Below are positions 42,734 to 50,848 of a stretch of DNA of 64,000 bases, one piece after another. A program made the translations under genes and the position numbers. The notes under the pieces were generated by a model, which did no database searches, was not told the DNA's origin, and saw only the letters and a list, made by a program, of their open reading frames with translations. How positions within the stretch are numbered: position 1 is the first letter of the stretch; the number at the start of each line of letters is the position of its first letter. Source of the stretch: Shouchella lonarensis (lineage in GTDB: Bacteria > Bacillota > Bacilli > Bacillales > Bacillaceae_D); NCBI RefSeq assembly GCF_900096965.1, contig NZ_FMYM01000001.1:62001-126000 (forward strand). Direction: 5' to 3'.

Positions 42734-43720
42734 ATGCAAGCAAGACGTTGGGTCGCTCTTGGTTTGGGCGTATTTATTTTACTCATTTCGCTCATAACAA
42801 AATTTGCTTTCTCATCTACAGATGAGGCAGGAGGGGGTCTGCTTGATGAGTATGAAAAAGAGGTTGTACGTGACGGGAAGATGACGGGGCATATTGCTTT
42901 ACTTGAAGTAAAGGGAACTATTCTCGATACAGAAGAGACTTTTTTTGGTGGAACAACGTATGATCATAAGATGTTTTTAAACATGTTAGACGATGCGATG
43001 GAAGACAATGACGTGAAGGGTATTTTAGTCTCTGTTGATACACCAGGTGGTGGTGTGTTAGAAAGTGCTGAGATCCATACCGCGATCACAAAGGCACAGG
43101 AACAATATGATAAGCCAGTTTACATATCTATGGGGAATACGACTGCTTCTGGCGGATATTACTTAGCTGCATCAGCGGATAAAATTTTTGCCTATCCACA
43201 AACAATTACTGGGTCAATCGGTGTCATTATGAGCACGATGAATGTAAGTGGCTTGCTAGATGAACTTGGCATTGAGGAAAAAGTTTATAAGAGTGGCGAG
43301 CATAAAGATATCATGTCACCAACACGCCCTGCTACAGAAGCAGATGATGACATTTTACAGACAATTGTGGACGAGTACTATGAGGAATTTGTTCGTGTTG
43401 TTGCAGAAGGACGCGACTTCTCTGTGGAGCAGGCGCGATCGCTTAGTGACGGTCGAATATATACTGGCAAGCAAGCAGTGGAAGTAGGGCTTGTAGACGA
43501 ATTGGGTTCACTTGATGATACCATCGAGCAAATGCGAGAAGATATCGGTGCATATCAAGTATTTGCTTATAACCAAACCTATGGATTTGGTAGCTTATTT
43601 GGCGTCAAAGCACCGCGTATTTTTAATAACAATTTAGACCAACAAGTGTTAGAAGGCGTTTTTGATGATCGTTATCCGCGTGCTTTTTATCTTTTGCATC
43701 ATCCAGAGGTAACACGTTAG
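42734..43720 (+). CDS. sppA: Signal peptide peptidase SppA
   Basis: 328 residues: one N-terminal transmembrane helix (RRWVALGLGVFILLISLI) and a single ClpP-like peptidase domain facing outside. The catalytic Ser lies in TASGGYYLAASADKIFA and the general-base Lys in VYKSGEHKDIMSP. It degrades leftover signal peptides. ATG 42734 matches the usual N-terminus and has AAAGG upstream; the frame is open to 42713. It forms a pair with yteJ. Confidence 0.94.
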   Translation: MQARRWVALGLGVFILLISLITKFAFSSTDEAGGGLLDEYEKEVVRDGKMTGHIALLEVKGTILDTEETFFGGTTYDHKMFLNMLDDAMEDNDVKGILVSVDTPGGGVLESAEIHTAITKAQEQYDKPVYISMGNTTASGGYYLAASADKIFAYPQTITGSIGVIMSTMNVSGLLDELGIEEKVYKSGEHKDIMSPTRPATEADDDILQTIVDEYYEEFVRVVAEGRDFSVEQARSLSDGRIYTGKQAVEVGLVDELGSLDDTIEQMREDIGAYQVFAYNQTYGFGSLFGVKAPRIFNNNLDQQVLEGVFDDRYPRAFYLLHHPEVTR

Positions 43721-43739
43721 CATGAAGGGGGAAATAGGT

Positions 43740-44294
43740 ATGGACCATAGTGTACAAAAACTCTCTCATCGACGTTTAGCGACGCATCGACGTTTGCGGG
43801 GGCATACGGTACCTGCATCGTATGATCAGGAGCAAGGTACTGTAGAGGTTATGCAAACAGTGCGTTACGCTGGTTTTTGGATGCGTCTATGGGCGTTCTT
43901 ATTTGATACAATGATTTTATCCGCATTGAGTGGTGCGATAATAGGAACGTGGTTGACGCCAGCTGCTTTTGTTTCTAATGGCTGGGGGATGTACTCATTT
44001 ATAGCAGCGATCGTCTATGGACTGGTCACTTTTGCTTATTTTGCGCTGATGACAAAGTGGTGCGGTCAGACGTTAGGAAAGATGTTGTTCGGTTTACGCG
44101 TCATTCGTACAAATGGACACGCACTAACATGGGGAGACGTATTTTTTCGTGAAGGAATGGGGCGTCTCATTCAACAATCGTTTGCGTTGCTCTATATCAT
44201 GTATTTGGTTGTCGCTTTTACACCGAAAAAGCAAGGGATTCACGACTTCTTTGCAGATACATGTGTTGTTTTTTGCGATTCTCTAAGATGTTGA
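43740..44294 (+). CDS. yteJ: RDD-family membrane protein YteJ
   Basis: 184 residues with an N-terminal basic stretch and an RDD domain of three helices: AGFWMRLWAFLFDTMI (R and D positions), TKWCGQTLGKMLFGLRVI, and a final helix. In B. subtilis SppA-YteJ act together, YteJ limiting SppA and contributing to lantibiotic resistance. ATG 43740 has AAGGGGG 8 bases upstream; a start at 43722 would include that site. 19 bases after sppA. Confidence 0.88.
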   Translation: MDHSVQKLSHRRLATHRRLRGHTVPASYDQEQGTVEVMQTVRYAGFWMRLWAFLFDTMILSALSGAIIGTWLTPAAFVSNGWGMYSFIAAIVYGLVTFAYFALMTKWCGQTLGKMLFGLRVIRTNGHALTWGDVFFREGMGRLIQQSFALLYIMYLVVAFTPKKQGIHDFFADTCVVFCDSLRC

Positions 44295-44313
44295 TTAAGA
44301 AGTGTTTAGAGAG

Positions 44314-44352
44314 ATAAACGAACCAATTGTTCATGGTTCGTTTATTTTTTTT
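44314..44352 (+). terminator. sppA-yteJ terminator
   Basis: ATAAACGAACCA and TGGTTCGTTTAT form a 12-bp stem with T7-8 after it. Confidence 0.92.
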
Positions 44353-44395
44353 ATAAATGCATACGCTACATGTGGAGTAGGAAGGGTGATACGGC

Positions 44396-45061
44396 GTGAA
44401 TGCATGGTATTGGACTGTACTTATTGTGGGGATCGTGACCATATTCATCGTGATGCTTTGTTTGTCTCGCATCGTGATTACTTGTACATATCGGCATGTG
44501 GCCAAAGATGATTTATTACAGTTAAAAGTGCAGTTATGGCGCTTCACAATATATAAATTCGAGACACCAATGATTCATTTTAACGAGGTACAGCAGTCAG
44601 TCACGTTTACAGAAGAATCCGAGTCTGCTGGTGCAGATAAGACAGAGAAGAAAAAGTGGACATGGCATACAATGATTCATTTTTGGCGCGATAGCCGTAG
44701 GATGCTTAAGCAAGTAGTTGATTTAAAAGGAAAAGTATATGCTTTTTTAGCTCATGTGACAGTCCAATCATTTTCATGGCGTACAGAATTAGGCACAGGT
44801 GATGCAGCAAGCGCGGCGAAGATTGCTGGTTTACTTTGGGGAGTGAAGGGAAGTTTATGTGGTTATCTCGGGACAAAATTAAAATGGCAAAAACCACCGA
44901 ATTTGATCGTCGTTCCCCATTATCAGGCGGCAGGGTGGGCTGTATCATTTTCATGCATAGTCTCCTTTCGCCTCGGACACGCTATACGTACAGGAATCAA
45001 ATTGATACGTGCACGAAAGGCGCATGCACAGTCATCAAATGATTCATATCAAACCGGATAG
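44396..45061 (+). CDS. ytfI: DUF2953 protein YtfI
   Basis: 221 residues: one N-terminal transmembrane helix (LIVGIVTIFIVMLCL), a linker rich in Glu/Lys, and the DUF2953 core TELGTGDAASAAKIAGLLWG with ...YLGTKLKW. Function is unresolved; in B. subtilis it pairs with ytfJ in a forespore-expressed unit. GTG 44396 follows AAGGGTGAT. Confidence 0.85.
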   Translation: MNAWYWTVLIVGIVTIFIVMLCLSRIVITCTYRHVAKDDLLQLKVQLWRFTIYKFETPMIHFNEVQQSVTFTEESESAGADKTEKKKWTWHTMIHFWRDSRRMLKQVVDLKGKVYAFLAHVTVQSFSWRTELGTGDAASAAKIAGLLWGVKGSLCGYLGTKLKWQKPPNLIVVPHYQAAGWAVSFSCIVSFRLGHAIRTGIKLIRARKAHAQSSNDSYQTG

Positions 45062-45130
45062 ATCGTCGGCAGAAGTAGGGGGTTATCTCTACTTCCTGTA
45101 TTGATGTGAAAATCAGAAGGAGAGATCATG

Positions 45131-45559
45131 ATGTCTAATCATCCAATTGAAGGACTAATGAGAACGGCGATGGAAAATATTAAAGCAATGGTCGACGTCA
45201 ATACGATTGTTGGCGACCCAGTGGAGACACCAGATGGCAGTGTAATTATGCCAGTCTCAAAAGTAGGATTCGGTTTTGCAGCAGGAGGAAGTGAATTTTA
45301 TATAGAAGGAAAAGAGGGAGAAGAAGGTCAACATCACCCGTTTGGTGGTGGAAGTGGCGGCGGGGTGTCAATTACGCCTATTGCTTTTTTGGTCGTAAAC
45401 AGTCACGGGGTGAAGATGGTACATTTAGATGGATCCACCCATTTGTATGAAAAGTTACTGGACTTAGCGCCACAAGCATGTGAGAAAATCCAACGCATGC
45501 TAAAGTGTGATCATGATGCATGTGAAACAAAACAAGAAAGTGGACAGCCCCCAATTTAA
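45131..45559 (+). CDS. ytfJ: Spore protein YtfJ (GerW family)
   Basis: 142 residues starting MSNHPIEGLMRTAMENIKAM, followed by GDPVETPDGSVIMPVSKVGF and a Gly-rich GGGSGGGVSITPIAFLVV tract, the hallmark of the GerW/YtfJ sporulation family linked to spore germination. AAGGAG lies 8 bases before ATG 45131; the adjacent ATG 45128 is equally possible. It follows ytfI. Confidence 0.93.
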   Translation: MSNHPIEGLMRTAMENIKAMVDVNTIVGDPVETPDGSVIMPVSKVGFGFAAGGSEFYIEGKEGEEGQHHPFGGGSGGGVSITPIAFLVVNSHGVKMVHLDGSTHLYEKLLDLAPQACEKIQRMLKCDHDACETKQESGQPPI

Positions 45560-45593
45560 TCGTATGAGGAAAGAAAGCAATTAGAAAAAATGG

Positions 45594-45622
45594 TTGACGT
45601 GCGCCTTAAGGCATGATATATT
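45594..45622 (+). promoter_or_regulatory. tRNA-Leu promoter
   Basis: TTGACG (45594-45599), 17 bases, TATATT (45617-45622), about 47 bases before the tRNA. Confidence 0.7.
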
Positions 45623-45668
45623 TATTCATGTCGAAAGTGCTCTTTGCGAGTACAGCAAGGCGTACAGT

Positions 45669-45749
45669 GCCGGTGTGGCGGAATTGGCAGACGCGCACGA
45701 CTCAAAATCGTGTTCCTTTGGAGTGTCGGTTCGACCCCGACCACCGGTA
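45669..45749 (+). tRNA. tRNA-Leu (anticodon CAA)
   Basis: Acceptor arms GCCGGTG (45669) and CACCGGT (45742-45748) pair, with A as discriminator. The anticodon stem CACGA/TCGTG encloses CTCAAAA, giving anticodon CAA for UUG. TTCGACC forms the T loop between GTCGG and CCGAC. CCA is not encoded. Its 3' end is duplicated at 54484-54501 and is the integration site of the island. Confidence 0.96.
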
Positions 45750-45751
45750 TA
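45734..45751 (+). repeat. Left attachment site (attL)
   Basis: ACCCCGACCACCGGTATA, covering the T-arm 3' strand and acceptor end of tRNA-Leu, repeated exactly at 54484-54501. Confidence 0.88.
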
Positions 45752-45799
45752 TTTAGGCTATTTTAGTTCACTTTAGGTTGAATTAAAGAGCCAATAAGA

Positions 45800-45845
45800 A
45801 ATGCCCCAAACCCTAGATATATAGGCGTTTGCGGGCATTTTTTGT
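45800..45845 (+). terminator. Terminator downstream of tRNA-Leu
   Basis: AATGCCC with CAAAC pairs to GTTTG with GGGCATT (one bulge), followed by T6. It lies inside the island, so it was supplied by the element to end the tRNA transcript. Confidence 0.75.
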
Positions 45846-45896
45846 TGGCGCAAATTACTGGGCAGGTTGAGACAGATTAACCCTGGATTTAAAAAC

Positions 45897-45920
45897 TTTT
45901 TACACCAATTTTACACATGG
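45897..45920. repeat. Left pair of integrase arm-like motifs
   Basis: Two TTTTACAC motifs in tandem, the second extended to TTTTACACATGG. The same arrangement occurs at 54416-54439 near the right end. Confidence 0.5.
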
Positions 45921-45922
45921 AC

Positions 45923-47042
45923 TTAGCTGTATCGGCGCATCTCTTCAAAAGTTTGAGCGGTTCCTTGCTCATCAGCTTCTCTCAATTCTCGAATGATGTG
46001 GGCGTAATATTTGAGGGTGGTCTCTATATCTTTGTGTCCTAAACGTTCGCTCACATAATAAATGGATATTTTTTTGTAGAGCAAAATGCTGGCGTGTGTG
46101 TGTCGTAGCCCGTGAAAACTAATGGGGTTTATACCAAAATCACTCAGGATTTTTCTGAGCAGTTTGTTGGCATTTCCGTTGCTAATTACTTTATACTTTG
46201 ATTTAGGGCTGTAGAAGACTAGCTGATGAATATTAGTTGGAGTTGTTTGGAATAGCTTTTTAAACGTCTGCATCGTTTTGCTATCTATAAGGATGACTCG
46301 CTCCGATTGAATATTCTTAGTTGGTCCGAAGCCCTTGTGCATTTTCTCCAGGTATCCCCACGTTGTTGATGGTGATTTTGTTTTTGGTAAAGTCGAAGTC
46401 CTTTCTAGTCAAGCCGACTAACTCACCGAAACGCAACCCTGAAGTTAATGCAAGTAGTATTAAGTAATATCCAAGTCCTTGATCTAAGCGCTTATATAAT
46501 TCGCACAGTAAAGTTTGACTTTCAGAGTAATTTAAGTGTTTTTCGCTCGGTTTTTTTGCAGGAACAGCTGCTGCTAATACAACTTTGCGCGTGAAATCGG
46601 TTTGTATGATGCCTTCATCAATAGCCTATTGAACACAGGCTCGAATATGGATGTGGACTTTTTCGACGGTTTCTTTCGACCGAGTAGAGCCATATTTATT
46701 TAGAAATTTCTGATAGTCGCGTTTCCGGATGTGTTGAATAGGGTGGCTTCCAAAATGATCTTTGATTGCTTTGAGAGTGTAATGGTAATGTTCTTTTGTG
46801 CTTTTAGTTATTGCTGGAGCTTTATATATATCAAACCAGTCTTGGAAATAAGAGTCAAAAGGCTCAAGTTTTAAATGTGGGGTAATGCCTTTTAATTTCA
46901 GTTTGGACTCTACTTCGAGCGCTGCGGCTTCTGCCTCTGCTTTTGTTCTAAACCCACCCTGTCTAATTGGATCCTGTTTCCCGTTTACCATCCGACTGAT
47001 ATGATACTGCCATGTTTTCCCTCTTTTATAAAATGTGGCCAT
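45923..47042 (-). pseudogene. Tyrosine recombinase (integrase), disrupted
   Basis: The minus strand from 47042 encodes the AP2-like arm-binding domain and core-binding domain (MATFYKRGKTWQYHIS; KDHFGSHPIQHIRKRDYQKF) and then meets TAG after IHIRACVQ at 46626. The frame continues as AIDEGIIQTDFTRKV and TSGLRFGELVGLTRKDFDF. A frameshift near 46360 moves it to the segment GFGPTKNIQSERVILID and the catalytic HGLRHTHASILL, RLGH and YY motifs, ending at 45923. A nonsense codon plus a frameshift should inactivate it. Phage/ICE-type Int, orientation toward attL. Confidence 0.88.
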
Positions 47043-47082
47043 TTTTTCTCACCTTATCCTTCTTTCAGGATTATCGTCTTGA

Positions 47083-47240
47083 TCAAATTTCTAATGTTGA
47101 ATTTCTTTTAAGTTGCTTTTCGACCTCAAAAGCGGCCCTTTCGGCATCCGTCTTTGTCTTAAAGCCGCTTTTAATTATCTGTGATCGTGTTCCATCTACT
47201 GTGCAGGAAATCCGATACTGGCAATTTTTGTGTTTTAACC
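47083..47240 (-). pseudogene. Remnant of a second integrase N-terminus
   Basis: The minus strand encodes CQYRISCTVDGTRSQIIKSG then FKTKTDAERAAFEVEKQL, an AP2-like integrase arm-binding domain related to but distinct from the one starting at 47042. It stops at 47083 without any core or catalytic domain. It marks an older or merged element. Confidence 0.6.
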
Positions 47241-47771
47241 TTATAGCCCTTGGAAAGCGGCAGATTATGCGGTGAAACATGGGAAAAAGCCTAACTCTTC
47301 CTTTCAAGTGTACAATAAAAATTGTACTAATTTTGTCTCTCAAGCTGTAAATGCAGGTGGAAAAGGGGAAATAAAGCCAAAAAGTGTGAAAAGAGGCGTC
47401 ACAAAAACTACTAATTATTGGTATAATGATAACTACACTGATTGTGGTGTTAGCGCAAATAGCTGTTATATGCGCGACAAGGTTTCTACGTCCTGGATAA
47501 GAGTTGTTGATTTCTACACTTACTGGACGAAGACAAGGAAGATGAAGTCAACGACAAGTTCCAGTGTAAAAACAATTGAAAACACGCAAGTGTGGGAGAT
47601 GTGATTCAATTTCAAAATAATAATGGATGGTTTCATTCTGTTATTGTAAACCGAAAATACAAAGGTGAAGTATATGTTTTTTCGAATACGGCTAATTACT
47701 CCAACCATAAATTTAAAGACCGCGTAAAAAAAGGGTCTTTTAAAAGCTATAGGGTTATTAAAATTCGATGA
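47241..47771 (+). pseudogene. Amidase-domain (Amidase_6-like) protein fragment, frameshifted
   Basis: A plus-strand frame after TAA near 47240 reads YSPWKAADYAVKHGKKPN, YNKNCTNFVSQAVNAGG and WYNDNYTDCG, the Cys-containing NCTNFVSQ signature of Amidase_6 proteins. Near 47590 the frame shifts to GDVIQFQNNNGWFHSVIV and continues to 47771, restoring the conserved His. The N-terminal part is missing at the junction with the integrase remnant. It is a degenerate cargo gene. Confidence 0.6.
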
Positions 47772-47804
47772 TTGTGATTTGAAATCAACCTTAAGGAGCC
47801 TGCG

Positions 47805-48284
47805 ATGACACGTAATAAAGGGATTGTTTATTTTCTGGGGGTAGTTGTTGCTTTTGTTGTTATTTGGATGGTTTATTCTATTAATCAATCTCCAAAATGG
47901 GTTGGATTTTCCGATGATGACATGTGGAAAGTGGATTACAACAGGGATATGGGCTCTCCAAAGGGAGAGTGGGCTGGAACGTTATATTGGATGAAAAAGG
48001 AGGAGGTTCGTCTACTTGGAATTGAGCTTATTGAAGATGGCGAAATCACGCATGAGATTGATTATCTTGAGGAAGGCAGATCCCCCGAAGAAAGCCGGAT
48101 GAAGGAGAGTAATAACAAACTTACGTATTTGACCAGTGCAGGGCTAATTTTCAAAAATGAGATGAGTGTGAAATTAAAGGTTCGCTGGGACAACGGGCAA
48201 GGGGAGCATGAAGACACAATTGAATTGTTTCCCAAAAAGCGATTTTTTGTCGTTCCAGTGTTAGACAACTTAGAGGACTCATAA
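47805..48284 (+). CDS. Membrane-anchored protein of unknown function
   Basis: 159 residues: an N-terminal transmembrane helix (GIVYFLGVVVAFVVIWMVYS) and an extracytoplasmic, probably beta-rich domain (GEWAGTLYWMKKEEVRLLGI; LKVRWDNGQGEHEDTIELF). AAGGAG lies 6 bases before the ATG. I do not recognise a family. It follows the amidase remnant, is intact and has its own terminator, so it may still be expressed; a link to a secreted amidase is only positional. Confidence 0.6.
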   Translation: MTRNKGIVYFLGVVVAFVVIWMVYSINQSPKWVGFSDDDMWKVDYNRDMGSPKGEWAGTLYWMKKEEVRLLGIELIEDGEITHEIDYLEEGRSPEESRMKESNNKLTYLTSAGLIFKNEMSVKLKVRWDNGQGEHEDTIELFPKKRFFVVPVLDNLEDS

Positions 48285-48303
48285 CTTTTTGATTCGTACA
48301 CAA

Positions 48304-48334
48304 GCCTCGCCCTTTTGGGCGAGGTTATTTTCTT
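48304..48334 (+). terminator. Terminator after the membrane-anchored protein
   Basis: CCTCGCCC and GGGCGAGG with a TTTT loop, then TTATTTTCTT. Confidence 0.85.
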
Positions 48335-48344
48335 AGAGGTGATG

Positions 48345-48608
48345 ATGGTGAGCAAAGGAAAGAAATGCGCATTGATAATTTTGATCATTTTACTTGTGAT
48401 CGGGTTAGCAACAGGGGCCTTGCCAGTGGCGCTGATTTTATTGTGGGAATTCACAGGCATATACCTCCCGCTCATTATAGGCTCTCTTGTGCTCGGTGGC
48501 GTATTGCCATTTGTGAGAAATAAGAGCAGGTGGTTGTTGGCAGTGGCCTTGCTGTCTATCGTGGGATGTGGCGCGAGTTATATTTACCAAAGAATGGGCT
48601 TCAAATAA
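48345..48608 (+). CDS. Small three-helix membrane protein, unknown
   Basis: About 87 residues with three hydrophobic stretches (ALIILIILLVIGLATGALPV; LPLIIGSLVLGGVLPFV; WLLAVALLSIVGCGASY) and basic connectors. GAGGTG precedes the ATG codons at 48342/48345. The family is not recognised. It sits between the previous unit's terminator and a short ORF. Confidence 0.5.
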   Translation: MVSKGKKCALIILIILLVIGLATGALPVALILLWEFTGIYLPLIIGSLVLGGVLPFVRNKSRWLLAVALLSIVGCGASYIYQRMGFK

Positions 48609-48798
48609 AAGCGCAGAAATAGCGATGAACACGGTTAACAATGAATTTGTTGGGGTAGAAAGTGTTGAAGTAACAGAGGTCGTTTATGCTAGAATAAAAG
48701 GGCACTTCGTGGTTTCAGGTTATGTGAATGATGACAGTGATTTTGATTTCACAGTTGAGGTGAATGTGACCCGGTCAAGCAAAATTGTAGAGTGGTGA
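48568..48798 (+). CDS. Short ORF, possibly a fragment of a secreted protein
   Basis: A 76-codon frame overlapping the previous gene by about 40 bases. The part after 48610 (EIAMNTVNNEFVGVESVEVT and following) looks like a real alternating beta pattern, but the beginning has no ribosome site. It is probably the C-terminal remnant of a larger gene, or coupled to the gene before it. Confidence 0.3.
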   Translation: MARVIFTKEWASNKSAEIAMNTVNNEFVGVESVEVTEVVYARIKGHFVVSGYVNDDSDFDFTVEVNVTRSSKIVEW

Positions 48799-48860
48799 AA
48801 CTATTGGCCTTTTAAGGGGCTCGAGAAATTCTTGACACATACTTTTAGGTTGGTAGTTTA

Positions 48861-48906
48861 TTGACGTATAGGTTGATTTTCTGATAAAATAATCACTATA
48901 GGTCAA
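48861..48906 (+). promoter_or_regulatory. Restriction-modification promoter framed by an inverted repeat
   Basis: TTGACG (48861-48866), an 18-base spacer and TAAAAT (48885-48890) form a promoter. TTGACGTATAG (48861-48871) and CTATAGGTCAA (48896-48906) are 11-bp inverted arms with one mismatch that bracket the -10 and the expected start point. This looks like an operator for autoregulation, but no separate controller gene is seen. Confidence 0.55.
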
Positions 48907-48961
48907 TTTGCGGATGATGAAGCTTTATTAAACTATGTATTTAAGGATTAAGGAGGACATT

Positions 48962-50848
48962 ATGTCTAACGAGCGAATAACAGAGAATTTAGTACGGGAT
49001 TATCTTCGAAAATTTGATTATTATAGTCCAGATAATGATATCCGTGTAGAGGAACAAAAAAGTGAAATTCAATCTGTAAAAAAACTACTTAAGGGCGCCA
49101 GTAAATCTGGAAAAGGCGGAATAGGATCGCCAGAGTTTATTATTTCCTCTGTAAAAGCGCCTGACTTTCTAGTTGTAATCGAATGTAAAGCTAAGGTTCA
49201 AGATCATGAAAGTCCTAATAGAGATGAACCAGTAAAATACGCTGTCGATGGAACGCTTCACTACGCAGAAAAACTTTCAAAAGAATATAACGTAATTGCG
49301 GTAGCAGTAAGCGGTCAAACTGACGCTAGTTTAAAAGTGTCTACATTTATACATACAAAGGGTGGAGATAGCCCTAAGGAATTAATTACAAAGGCTAATA
49401 GACCAATAAAACAAATTATTCCTTGGAATGATTATATTGAGCATGGGACATTTGATCCCGATGTGCAAAGAATGAGATTTAATGAGTTAATGGCGTTTTC
49501 TCGTACTCTTCATGAGTTTATGCGTGACCATGCTAAACTTACCGAAAATGAAAAGCCGTTATTGGTTAGTGGGACGCTAATAGCATTATATAATAGTGCA
49601 TTTGCTAAGAGTTTTGATGAATATGACCCAGAACAATTACAAAGACAGTGGTTACACTTTATTACAGAAGAAATTAATAAAGCTAACATTCCGAACTCAA
49701 AAAGGAATAATATGACACAGCCCTATTCATCAATAGCTGTTCACCCTGAACTAGGAAAGGCTACTAAAGCTTATCCAAAAGGCGTCTTACATGAATTGAT
49801 TAAGATGCTAAATGAAAAGGTATGGCCCTTTATAAGTGTCTATCATGATTTTGATGTAGTTGGACAGTTTTACGGGGAATTCCTTAAATATACTGGTGGT
49901 GACAAAAAGGCACTGGGAATAGTCTTGACTCCAAGGCATATTTCTGAGCTATTTACATTGATAGCAAATCTTAAAAAGGACAGCAGAGTATTAGATTTTT
50001 GCTGTGGAACAGGTGGATTCCTAGTTTCTTCTATGAATGCCATGATGAAACTTGCCATTACCGAAGCTGAAAAAGAAAAAATAAAATCGGGATGTCTAGT
50101 AGGTGTTGAGCAACAACCAAGTATGTATGCCTTGGCTGCTTCAAATATGATATTACGTGGGGATGGTAAAGCAAATTTATATCAAGGTAGTTGTTTTGAA
50201 CCTGCAATTGTTAAAGCATTAAAAGTACATAACTGTGATGTGGGGATGATTAATCCACCTTACTCTCAGTCAGATGAGGACTTACATGAGCTTGTGTTCG
50301 TGCGAGATATGCTAAATTGCCTTGTTAAGGGTGGAACCGGTGTTGCTATTGTACCGATAACCTGTGCAACTTCACCCCATATTATCAGGGAGGAAATTCT
50401 TAAACACCATACTTTAGAAGCTGTAATGTCAATGCCAGGTGAACTGTTTTATCCAGTGGGCACTGTAACATGTATTATGGTCTTTACCGCTCATGTACCT
50501 CATGAAGATTCAAACAAAAAAACATGGTTCGGATATTGGAGAAATGATGGTTTCGTTAAGACTAAGCATAGGGGAAGAATAGATCTTAAGGAAACGTGGC
50601 CTTCAATTAGGGACAGTTGGGTAGAGGCATTTCGAAATAGGGATGAAATCCCCGGTCTAGCGGTGAAAAGACAAGTTGATCAAAATGATGAATGGTGTGC
50701 AGAGGCTTATCTTGAGACGGATTATTCTACATTATCCGCTAAAGATTTTGAAGATGAGGTTAAAAAATATGTTGTATATCGAATGATAAACGAAATAGAC
50801 GTGACGACAGTAGATGAAGAGGGTATGGAAGATGAAGATACTGAGTGA
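48962..50848 (+). CDS. BcgI-like Type IIB restriction-modification subunit A (nuclease-methyltransferase fusion)
   Basis: 628 residues. An N-terminal PD-(D/E)XK nuclease-like region shows PDFLVVIECKAK (D68, E74, K76). A helical linker leads to an N6-adenine methyltransferase core with motif I LDFCCGTGGFL (~res 345) and motif IV INPPYSQ (~res 430). Fusion of both activities in one ~70-kDa chain, followed by a separate specificity gene, is the plan of BcgI-type enzymes, which cut on both sides of a bipartite site. ATG 48962 follows AAGGAGG; the frame is open to 48935. It overlaps the next gene by 17 bases. Confidence 0.85.
   Translation: MSNERITENLVRDYLRKFDYYSPDNDIRVEEQKSEIQSVKKLLKGASKSGKGGIGSPEFIISSVKAPDFLVVIECKAKVQDHESPNRDEPVKYAVDGTLHYAEKLSKEYNVIAVAVSGQTDASLKVSTFIHTKGGDSPKELITKANRPIKQIIPWNDYIEHGTFDPDVQRMRFNELMAFSRTLHEFMRDHAKLTENEKPLLVSGTLIALYNSAFAKSFDEYDPEQLQRQWLHFITEEINKANIPNSKRNNMTQPYSSIAVHPELGKATKAYPKGVLHELIKMLNEKVWPFISVYHDFDVVGQFYGEFLKYTGGDKKALGIVLTPRHISELFTLIANLKKDSRVLDFCCGTGGFLVSSMNAMMKLAITEAEKEKIKSGCLVGVEQQPSMYALAASNMILRGDGKANLYQGSCFEPAIVKALKVHNCDVGMINPPYSQSDEDLHELVFVRDMLNCLVKGGTGVAIVPITCATSPHIIREEILKHHTLEAVMSMPGELFYPVGTVTCIMVFTAHVPHEDSNKKTWFGYWRNDGFVKTKHRGRIDLKETWPSIRDSWVEAFRNRDEIPGLAVKRQVDQNDEWCAEAYLETDYSTLSAKDFEDEVKKYVVYRMINEIDVTTVDEEGMEDEDTE

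Noticed and set aside
45073-45098. GAAGTAG ... CTACTTC hairpin before ytfJ
   Set aside because: No T run and too small to call a terminator or riboswitch.
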